From Candidatus Fredericiella danica (GTDB lineage Bacteria > Chloroflexota > Anaerolineae > Caldilineales > Caldilineaceae): a stretch of DNA of 64,000 nt. Shown in pieces: positions 36,042 to 43,986 of this stretch; positions within the stretch are counted from its first letter, which is position 1, and each line of letters begins with the position of its first letter. The notes below the pieces were generated by a model. That model searched no databases, had not been told where the DNA came from, and was given only the letters and a program-made list of their open reading frames with translations. Both the position numbers and the translations under genes were made by a program. The stretch covers positions 1-64,000 of the forward strand of contig JADJPH010000010.1 in NCBI GenBank assembly GCA_016713335.1, given 5' to 3'.

Positions 36042-37172
36042 TCAATCCAGGCGCTTATGGAAACGTGCAATTGCCCCGCTCATCACGAGAACTGCGAATA
36101 TTGTCAAGGCTAGAATCTCGGGCCAGAGTTCCGGCACCCCGACACCCTTGATCACAATGCCGCGCGAAATAATCAAATAGTAGCGGAGCGGAATGAAATA
36201 ACTGATCACCTGCAGCCAGGTCGGCATTGCCGCCAATGGGAAAAAGAAGCCCGAAAGGAAGATTGACGGCAAGAGCGTGAACATGGTCGTGAGCATTGCT
36301 TCTTGCTGCGTGCTGGCGATGGTGGAAATTAGCAGACCGATACCAAGCGTTGTGACGAGAAAGAGCCCAGTCAGCAGGAGCAATAACGGCAAACTGCCGG
36401 CGACGGTGACATTGAAGACCAGGAAGCCAATGGCCAAGATTTCGAGCGTGTTGATGAAGGCGATGATCACATAGGGCGTCAGTTTCCCGATGATCAGTTC
36501 CCAAGAACGCAATGGGGTGACGATCAATTGCTCGATCGTGCCACGTTCGCGCTCTCGCACGATCGAGGTGGCGGTCAGCATGGTCGACTGGTATTGCAGA
36601 ATCATCCCGATCATGGCTGGGATCATGTATAACGCGCTGAGCAGACCGGGGTTGTACCAGACCTGTGTCCGCACGTCGATCGCCTGTTGCAGCGTGCTGC
36701 TCATCCCGCGCCGCTCGAGTCTGTCGACCGAGAGTTCCGTCGACAGTGCTTGACCAATCAGGGTGGCGGCGGCAAGTGCGGTGCTGGCGACCGTCGGGTC
36801 CGACCCATCGAGCACAAATGCCACCGTCGCCGGTTTCCAGCCGTTGACCTGGTCCCCGTAGTCCGGCGGGATGACCAACCCTGCGCGCGCGGAGTTGTTA
36901 TCGATCAGCGTGCGCATCTCTTCTTCCGATGAGACGACGTATGCCAATTGGAAATAGTCGGCCGCCCGGTAGGCGTCGATCAGCCGGCGCGAGGAAGGTG
37001 AATGGTCTTGATCATAGACAACCAGCGCAATGTTGCGCACATCATTGGTAGCCGCAAAACCAAGCAAGAAGAGCATGACCACAGGCAGCACAAACGTAAT
37101 CGCCAGGGTGCGTGGGTCACGTACGATCTGGATGAATTCCTTGCGGATGAGGCTGAAGAGGCGTTGAAACAT
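36042..37172 (-). CDS. ABC-2 type exporter permease
   Basis: 376 residues. One N-terminal helix (TLAITFVLPVVMLFLLGFAA), a large extracytoplasmic loop (residues about 45-170), and a bundle of five or so helices with the ABC-2 motif ATSIVRERERGTIEQLIVTP. The C-terminal segment is TLLPSIFLSGFFFPLAAMPT. This is the YhhJ/YbhR type, exporting drugs, lipids or cations; the substrate is not determinable. First gene of the operon permease - adaptor - ATPase - ATPase. Only one permease gene is present where relatives often have two, so it may form a homodimer. Confidence 0.9.
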   Translation of the reverse strand: MFQRLFSLIRKEFIQIVRDPRTLAITFVLPVVMLFLLGFAATNDVRNIALVVYDQDHSPSSRRLIDAYRAADYFQLAYVVSSEEEMRTLIDNNSARAGLVIPPDYGDQVNGWKPATVAFVLDGSDPTVASTALAAATLIGQALSTELSVDRLERRGMSSTLQQAIDVRTQVWYNPGLLSALYMIPAMIGMILQYQSTMLTATSIVRERERGTIEQLIVTPLRSWELIIGKLTPYVIIAFINTLEILAIGFLVFNVTVAGSLPLLLLLTGLFLVTTLGIGLLISTIASTQQEAMLTTMFTLLPSIFLSGFFFPLAAMPTWLQVISYFIPLRYYLIISRGIVIKGVGVPELWPEILALTIFAVLVMSGAIARFHKRLD

Positions 37173-37270
37173 CGGCGTATACCCGCCTGAGTGAAGAGGA
37201 TGGCAGTCATACAGAAGGAGGAGATCAATCTCTGTCTCCTTCCCTTCAGTGTACCGTCAATTGCCGTGAT

Positions 37271-38532
37271 TCAACCAATTGGTGAGGCGGGGATCAGACC
37301 GGCAACGCCGGCAGGAGTTCGTCCTGTGACGCCTGGCACAGGCGCCGGTTCCTGCCTGGGCACATCGCCGGTGCTGTGCGCTACCGGTGTCTCGCTATCC
37401 AGCAGGGGCGGGAAGCGTGCGAAAAAGGTTGTCCCCGATTCGGGGGTGCTCACAAAACCGACCTCACCTTGCAGGTATCGTTCTGTCAGCAATTTCATGC
37501 TGTATGTGCCCAGGCCACGCCCGTTTCCCTTGGTTGAAAACGAGCGCTGAAAAACCTGCAGTTGGATATCCGCGGAATCGAGCCCGGGTTGTGCACGCGA
37601 AATTCGACATTACCCTGGTGAAGACAACTGGTGACCGTCACGGATTGGCCCGTGCGGCACGCTTCCAGCGCGTTCTTGATCATATTGCCGACCACACGGC
37701 GCACAAGCACGCCATCACTCACAAACACGATCGATTCCGAATCCGCACTGAATTCAAGCCGCCGGCCAACCGACACCTCGTGGTTGTTATAGAGGTTGCG
37801 TAACTCCAGTAGCAGGGTCAGCGTATTGATCCGGGACGGATTCACTGCCAATTCGCCGGCCTCGGCCGCAGACAAGATCTGTTGCGATTTGATCTCGTCC
37901 ACCAGGCTGGTCGCAAGCACATAGATCGTGTCTTTGAATTCGCTGACTTCGTCTATGCCGCCGGTGCGCAGGATGTCGGCAACGCCGATCATGCCCCCAG
38001 CCGTGTTCAAGATATCGTGGAAAAAGATGCGCTCCAGTGCGCGCCGGCGCTTCTCGTGGCTGATATCCACCACGGCAAAGAGGCTGTATTGGTTTCCATC
38101 CAACGTCAACGGCCGCGCCTGCACACGCAGATCCAGTGCATCGCCGTCTCGCCGCATTATCCTGCACTCTTGGACGTCCTCGGCACCATGCAAACTGCTC
38201 AGGATGGCACGCACTGCGCCACACTCGCGGCAGAACTCCGAGGTGCCACATCCGCCAGGCATGAGTGTGGCATGGGTGCAATCGACGGCGTTGCCAGGAC
38301 GCAGGCCGACCAAATCGTCGAGCGAGCCATAGCCAAGGAGGCGCACGGCGGCGTCATTGGCAAAAATGATCTGGCGTTGGGCGTTGAGGACCAGGAAGAT
38401 CTCGGGCACGGCGCTGAGCAACTCATTGATCAATGCGTACCGTTCAAATCGCTGCCGATCGGCGGCCAGACTCGCCGCGCCAGCCATTTCGGGCGGCGCA
38501 AAAAACGTGGGCAGTGTCTGTTGAAGCACCAT
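37271..38532 (-). CDS. PAS-domain sensor histidine kinase, frameshifted
   Basis: From ATG 38532 (MVLQQTLPTFFAPPEMAGAA). The PAS domain (residues about 35-160) carries a cysteine set, NAVDCTHA and GCGTSEFCRECGAVRAIL. Then comes a phospho-acceptor helix with IFFHDILNTAGGMIG (His) and an ATPase domain with the N box VVGNMIKNALEA. The frame slips near 37580 and resumes QLQVFQRSFSTKGNGRGLGT, the G2 box and lid, then GEVGFVSTPESGTTFFARFP and a Pro-rich tail. No membrane helix, so a cytosolic sensor. No response-regulator gene lies beside it. The conserved cysteines could sense redox state or bind metal (inference). Confidence 0.85.
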
Positions 38533-38716
38533 AAAGATCCCATATCTTTCGATGTGAAACGTGAAACATCGTATACGTAAATAGGCGGGGAACTGAACAC
38601 AATTATACGGCGAAAAGCGCCGTCTGTGCCCAGGCAATTGCGATGAATTTAGGAAGACAAATGTCGATCGTTGCTGAAAGGGTGCGATGGCAGGTGCGTG
38701 CTGGAGGAAGACCCGG

Positions 38717-40238
38717 CTACTTGTTATGCACGCCGGCCATCAGGAGGCCAAGTTGTTCGGCTGTCGCTTGCTCTCGGTCGACAATATCCATGATGTTGCC
38801 TTCATAGACCACGGCAATGCGGTCTGAGAGCGCAAAAATCTCGTCAAGGTCTTCCGAAATCAGCAACGTGGCTGTGCCGGTGATGCGCTGCTCCAGCAGC
38901 CGCTGGTGGATATATTCCGTCGCGCCGATGTCGACGCCGCGCGTGGGCTGGGCGGCGACCAAGACCTGGGGGTTACGCGCCAGTTCACGCGCCATGATCA
39001 ACTTCTGGATGTTGCCACCGGAAAGGCTGCGCGTCGGGGTGTCGATGGACGGCGTACGCACGTCAAACTCACGCACAAGTTCTTTGCTGCGGGCGTCGAT
39101 TGCACCGTAGTTGAGGAAAAAACCGTTGCTGTACGGCGGCCGCGTATGATCTTCCAGGATGAGATTCTCCGCGACGCTGAACTCCTGGACGATTCCATCG
39201 TGCATCCGTTCCTCGGGAATGTAGGAAAGACCTGCCGCAGTTCGTTTGCCCGGCGCCCAGTCGGTGACGTCGGTCCCCACCAGGGCGACGCGCCCGCCGG
39301 TGACCGGACGCAGCCCGGCGATCACTTCGGCCAGTTCCACCTGGCCATTGCCGCTCACGCCGGCAATCCCAAGAATTTCGCCCGCATGCACGTCGAGCGA
39401 TACGTTGCGCAACGCCGGCAGTCCGGTCACACCCAGCGCTCACATCCTGCAGCGACAACTTCACCGGGCCGAACTGTGCTCCCGCATGCGCACGATCCAG
39501 CAGGACGTCGCGTCCCACCATCATCCGCGCCAGTTGATTGCGCGTAATGTTTTGATTGGGTACACTGCCGATCACTTTGCCACTACGCAGGACTGTGATC
39601 CGGTCGCTGATCGCCACGACTTCATGCAGCTTGTGGCTGATGAAGACCAATCCGTGACCGTTTGAACGCAGTTGCCGCAGTGTGACGAACAGGTCGTCAA
39701 CCTCCTGGGGTGTCAGCACCGCGGTCGGCTCATCAAGGATGAGGAGCGCCGCGCCGCGGTAGAGCGCCTTCAGGATCTCGACACGTTGGCGCTGCCCGAC
39801 CGCCATTGTCCACACCGGCGCCTTGGGGTCGATCTGCATGCGATAGTCGGAGGCGAGTTCGTGAATGCGCGCCTCCACTCGCTCCAGGTCAAGCACCGGC
39901 CCGCGGCTTGACGGGAGGCCCAGTGCTACATTCTCCGTCACCGTGAGTTCGTCAACCAACATGAAGTGTTGGTGCACCATGCCGATCCCCTGGCGGATCG
40001 CGTCCGTGGGTGAGGCAATGCGCACCGCCTGCCCGTTGAGCAGGATGGCGCCGTCGTCGAATTTGTATAGCCCATACAGGATCTTCATCAGGGTCGACTT
40101 GCCGGCGCCGTTTTCGCCCAGCAGCGCATGGACCTCGCCCGCCTTCACGTCAAAGTCGACCTGATCACAGGCAAGCACGCCGGGGAAGCGCTTGGTAATG
40201 GCCCGCATTTCGACGCTCTGCATTCGATCCTGACTCAT
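38717..40238 (-). CDS. BMP-type nucleoside ABC transporter ATP-binding protein, frameshifted
   Basis: Double-domain ATPase of the RbsA/NupO type. From ATG 40238: MSQDRMQSVEMRAITKRFPG, Walker A LLGENGAGKSTLMKILYG, signature-like WTMAVGQRQRVEILKAL, Walker B LLILDEPTAVLTP. The frame slips near 39435, after which the second domain follows: GIAGVSGNGQVELAEVIAGL (degenerate Walker A), RSLSGGNIQKLIMARELARN and VAAQPTRGVDIGATEYIHQR. About 507 residues, normal length. It powers the two permeases upstream. Operon order is permease - permease - binding lipoprotein - ATPase, all minus strand. Confidence 0.9.
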
Positions 40239-40427
40239 TGTCGTCCCCGTCCGCACCACCAACACTCGTAAGCCTGCACTTGGATGGATGCCAACAATCA
40301 ACAGCCGACAATCAACACTCAACCTGAATCTACGGCTGTACTCACGTTGCCAATGGACGATTGGCCATTGATTGCTGGCATCCGGTTCACGCCATCAACG
40401 ATATTACGGAACGCCTATCCGCGTTTC
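40239..40427. repeat. Intergenic region with AATCAAC-type repeats
   Basis: Contains CCAACAATCAACAGCCGACA and TCAACACTCAAC, seven-base-like repeats, and a GCCAATGG-type inverted pair near 40350-40375. No gene seen. Confidence 0.4.
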
Positions 40428-41489
40428 TTACTTTGCCGGAACGATGCTCCCGTCTTGGATTCCCTTGGCTGCGGCTTCCACTGCGGTCTTGATCTCGGCC
40501 ATTTTCTCCGCCGGGACCGTGGACTGATCGTTGTAGACCATCGTTTGGCCGCCATCGTTGAGCGTCATCGTAAAGACCTTGCCGCCCAGGGTGCCCGCAT
40601 TGTGCGATTCGATCATGTCCTTGATGACCTTGGTCCAGTCATAGACAACGCTGGTCACTACAATATCGGTGGCCAACGGCGCCTGGTCACTCTGGCTGCC
40701 GAACCAATACACGCCCTTGTCTTTGGCGGTTTGGATGGCGCCAACCACCTGCTGGGCTGAACCCGTCAATACATCCGCGCCGGCTTCGATCTGGGTGTTC
40801 GCAGCTTCGGCCGCGAGTGCGGTGTCGCCAAATTGGCCGGTATAGGTCACGTTGACCGCAGTGTCCGGCTCAGTGGCTTTGACGCCTGCCACAAACCCGT
40901 TGATGTAAAGCTTAGCGTCGCCGGCTTCGACTGGCCCGACCACGCCGATCACATTCTTGTCGCTTAACAGCGCCGCGGCCACACCGTTCAGATAGCCACC
41001 TTCTTGGGCAGCGGGTTCATAGGCGAACACGTTGGCCAGACCCTGGTCTGCCCCGGTATTGGTCGTGGTGCCCCAGGCAAAGCTGGTTTCCGGAAAGTCC
41101 TTGGCAACTTCGAACAGCGGGTTCCCGTATTGCGCGCCGTGTGCGATCACCAGGTCATAGCCATTGGTGGCGTAGTCACGGATGGCGTTGCCGGCATCCG
41201 CCACCTGGAACATGTTCTCAGAGACGGCAATTTCTAACGCCCCTTCACCCCCCATCTCGGTCTGCACCGCCTTCAGTCCATCATAGATCGACTGGCTCCA
41301 TGAATAGTCAGTCGTGGTGCTAGGCATAATCAGGGCGATTTTGAATGGCTCGCCGGCTGGCGCCGCCGCCTCAGTCGCCGCTTCGGCAGCTTCTGTGGCG
41401 GGAGCGGCAGGGGCAACCGGCGCGGCGCATGCGCCAATGAACATCGCCACCACGACCAACAACCCCATGAACAAACTCAATTTACGCAT
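40428..41489 (-). CDS. BMP family substrate-binding lipoprotein
   Basis: 353 residues. A lipoprotein signal (MRKLSLFMGLLVVVAMFIGA, lipobox ending at Cys) and an Ala/Pro/Glu linker lead to the BMP/PnrA fold: FKIALIMPSTTTDYSWSQSI, NGYDLVIAHGAQYGNPLFEV, AKDFPETSFAWGTTTN, DQGLANVFAYEPAAQEGGYL, ADVLTGSAQQVVGAIQTAKD. The family binds purine nucleosides and, in some members, autoinducer-like or riboflavin ligands. It delivers substrate to the two permeases encoded upstream. Complete. Confidence 0.92.
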   Translation of the reverse strand: MRKLSLFMGLLVVVAMFIGACAAPVAPAAPATEAAEAATEAAAPAGEPFKIALIMPSTTTDYSWSQSIYDGLKAVQTEMGGEGALEIAVSENMFQVADAGNAIRDYATNGYDLVIAHGAQYGNPLFEVAKDFPETSFAWGTTTNTGADQGLANVFAYEPAAQEGGYLNGVAAALLSDKNVIGVVGPVEAGDAKLYINGFVAGVKATEPDTAVNVTYTGQFGDTALAAEAANTQIEAGADVLTGSAQQVVGAIQTAKDKGVYWFGSQSDQAPLATDIVVTSVVYDWTKVIKDMIESHNAGTLGGKVFTMTLNDGGQTMVYNDQSTVPAEKMAEIKTAVEAAAKGIQDGSIVPAK

Positions 41490-41560
41490 CGTGCATTCCT
41501 CCAGTTGGAACTATTGATAGGTCGCTAAACGAAACAATCTCGATCTTGCAAAACCCCGGA

Positions 41561-42493
41561 TCAGTCGCCGCGTTCGTACGGCTTTGTCAATGCAGCCGGT
41601 TGGCGAATCTGGCGTGCTGTCAGGGCGAGGACAACGATGGTGAGAATGTAGGGCAGCATTACCGCAAAGTCAGGCGAAATGGGCAGATTGAGTACCTGCG
41701 CCCACAGTTGGAGGGAATTGACCATACTGAACAGCAGTGCGCCCGCAAGCACACCCAAAGGCCGCCACCCGCCAAAATACACGAGCGCAACCGCAATGAA
41801 GCCCATGCCGTTGGTCATATTTTCCTGAAAGATGTCGATGATCCCGATGCTCAGCGAGGCGCCGGCCACGCCGGCCATGGCGCCGCCAAAGATCACAGTC
41901 GCGTAGCGAACTCGGGGGACGCTTACGCCGAGCGAGTCCGCCGCCTGTGGATTCTGGCCTACTGCGCGGATCTTCAGCCCAAGCGTTGTGCGCATCAACA
42001 CATATAGGCTAATCGGAACGAGCAAGAAGGCAATGTAGGTCGGGATCTCATAGTCAAAGAAGAGATCGCCGATAATCGGGATGCTACTCAACACCGGTAT
42101 CTCAACAGGCTGGAAACCGGAGACGCCGGTGGGCGAACCAACCAGCACTTTGAAGAGCAGGCTGCTCAAGCCCACGCCAAACAGGGTCAGACCAATCCCA
42201 CTGATCCCCTGTTCCGCTTGCATCGTCACGCTGATGACGGCCATCAACAATCCCAGCAGGGCGCCAACTATCAATGCCACCAACAGCCCCAGCCAGGGAT
42301 TGCCCGTGATGAGAACGACGTAGTATCCGGAGAATGCCCCCATCAACATGATGCCTTCGACGCCGAGGTTCACCACCCCGGACCGCTGTGCAAACATCTC
42401 GCCGAGTGACGCAAATAGATAGGGTGTCGCCAGCCGGATCCCACTGTGAATGATTCCAACGATGGCAGTGACTGTGAAGAGTTGTTCGAACAT
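41561..42493 (-). CDS. BMP-type nucleoside ABC transporter permease (second)
   Basis: 310 residues, eight or more helices of the RbsC/LivH class. Opens MFEQLFTVTAIVGIIHSGIR and LATPYLFASLGEMFAQRSGV, then VNLGVEGIMLMGAFSGYYVV, the NLG(V/I)EG signature of NupQ-type permeases. The conserved cytoplasmic loop is LGLKIRAVGQNPQAADSLGV. Pairs with the permease at 42550-43686 as a heterodimer. Complete. Confidence 0.92.
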   Translation of the reverse strand: MFEQLFTVTAIVGIIHSGIRLATPYLFASLGEMFAQRSGVVNLGVEGIMLMGAFSGYYVVLITGNPWLGLLVALIVGALLGLLMAVISVTMQAEQGISGIGLTLFGVGLSSLLFKVLVGSPTGVSGFQPVEIPVLSSIPIIGDLFFDYEIPTYIAFLLVPISLYVLMRTTLGLKIRAVGQNPQAADSLGVSVPRVRYATVIFGGAMAGVAGASLSIGIIDIFQENMTNGMGFIAVALVYFGGWRPLGVLAGALLFSMVNSLQLWAQVLNLPISPDFAVMLPYILTIVVLALTARQIRQPAALTKPYERGD

Positions 42494-42549
42494 GCGCTAC
42501 CCTTTCAACGGCGCAACAAGCCCGGCAAAGCCAGGGGCAGACGCAGATT

Positions 42550-43686
42550 TCATGGTACTAGCTCCGCAGCGGTCCCATCGCCGGCAGCCGGAGGCGCTGC
42601 AGACTCACCGATTGAACTCATTGCTTCCGCTGAGTAACGGCGTTTGGCGCGCCGGACATAGAGGTCGGACGCGACGACAAACATGACGACCATGCCGTTG
42701 ATCACGGTGATTAAAGCACTCGGCACCTGGATTGCACGTTGCATCTTGTCGGCGCCAACCAGCAAGCCGCCAAAGAAGAACGAGGCCGGAATCAACCCGA
42801 TGGGGTGCAATTTGCCAAAGAGCGCGGCAACGATGCCGCTAAAACCATACCCACCGGACAGACCCTCCAACATCCGGTGATGCAGCCCCATCACTTCGAC
42901 GGCTCCAGCCAGCCCGGCGAAAGCGCCTCCCAACACCAACGACAGGGCCACGTAGAACGGCACAGGGATGCCGGCGTAGCGCGCCGCCGACGGATTCAAA
43001 CCGACCGTGCGAATTCGATAGCCAAGGGTCGTGCGCCATAGCAAGAAGTAGACAAGGACGGCTAGCACCAGCGCGAGGAGCAACCCGGCATGCAGTTGTG
43101 TCCGCGGAATCAGGCGTGGCAGCCAGGTAGATTCGGGGATGGCCGCGGTTTGCGGGATATTCGTGCCGGCGGCTTTTTGGGCCGGATCCAGCAGCGGGCC
43201 GCGCAGCAACCAGTTGACCAGCAACAGTGCGATGGAGTTCAGCATCACCGTACTGAGGATTTCGTTTACGTTGAGCCAGGCTTTCAAGGAACCGGCGATG
43301 CCACCCCAGAAGGCGCCGGCCAGGGCGCCCATGATCAGGGTCAACGGTAACAGCAGCCAGCCCGGCCAGGATGAAAACGCCAGCGCAAACGCCGTGGCGC
43401 CAAGGGCGCCAATGATCAATTGGCCCTCGCCACCGATATTGATGACGCCACCACGGAACGAGATGACGATCCCCAAGCCCACCAAAATCAGCGGCGTCAT
43501 CTTGGTCAGGGTCGCGGCAAGCCCGGCGACGCTGCCAAACGCACCTGAAATCAGCGTCCAGTACGCTTCAAGTGGGTTTTCTCCCAATGCCAGCAACAAG
43601 ACCGCGCCAATGGCAAAAGCCAATAGTACGGCTGCGATTGGCAGTAGCGCTTCGAACAAACGCAAGGACCAGGTCCGGCGTGTCAT
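42550..43686 (-). CDS. BMP-type nucleoside ABC transporter permease (first)
   Basis: 378 residues from ATG 43686 (MTRRTWSLRLFEALLPIAAV); the open frame extends to 43740 without a start signal. Eight to ten helices; NupP-type signature GGVINIGGEGQLIIGALGAT and loop LGYRIRTVGLNPSAARYAGI. First gene of the four-gene importer operon; the next permease starts 57 bases downstream. Complete. Confidence 0.92.
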   Translation of the reverse strand: MTRRTWSLRLFEALLPIAAVLLAFAIGAVLLLALGENPLEAYWTLISGAFGSVAGLAATLTKMTPLILVGLGIVISFRGGVINIGGEGQLIIGALGATAFALAFSSWPGWLLLPLTLIMGALAGAFWGGIAGSLKAWLNVNEILSTVMLNSIALLLVNWLLRGPLLDPAQKAAGTNIPQTAAIPESTWLPRLIPRTQLHAGLLLALVLAVLVYFLLWRTTLGYRIRTVGLNPSAARYAGIPVPFYVALSLVLGGAFAGLAGAVEVMGLHHRMLEGLSGGYGFSGIVAALFGKLHPIGLIPASFFFGGLLVGADKMQRAIQVPSALITVINGMVVMFVVASDLYVRRAKRRYSAEAMSSIGESAAPPAAGDGTAAELVP

Positions 43687-43882
43687 GCAAGTGGATTCCG
43701 ATGTCGTGGCTCGGGGGCCTTGGCGGGAGGCTAATGGCACTCAAATGAATGCACGGATAGCATACCGGACAGAACGCCTGCCGTCAATTGTTCATTTTCC
43801 CATGTAAGCATGGCCTCATTTCTGTGCATGTTGCTGTCGATCCCGGTAGCTTACGGCGCCAACCTTGTCTCGTTTAAGTCGA

Positions 43883-43911
43883 TTGCATCACGCCACTGGC
43901 GCGGGTATAAT
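43883..43911 (+). promoter_or_regulatory. Sigma-70-like promoter of relA/spoT
   Basis: TTGCAT at 43883-43888, a 17-base spacer, perfect TATAAT at 43906-43911. The GTG start of the (p)ppGpp synthetase is 76 bases further on with AAAGGAG before it. The remaining 300 bases between the divergent permease and relA hold nothing else I recognise. Confidence 0.7.
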
Positions 43912-43986
43912 CAGGAAATCCCCCTCTGATGCCAATGGCTGGATGAAAAGTGCCAGCATGGGGGATGAGTTCAAAGGAGCACGCAA

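Noticed and set aside
43139..43807. Open frame antisense to the nucleoside permease
   Set aside because: Shadow frame; the minus strand encodes a clear permease with full motifs.
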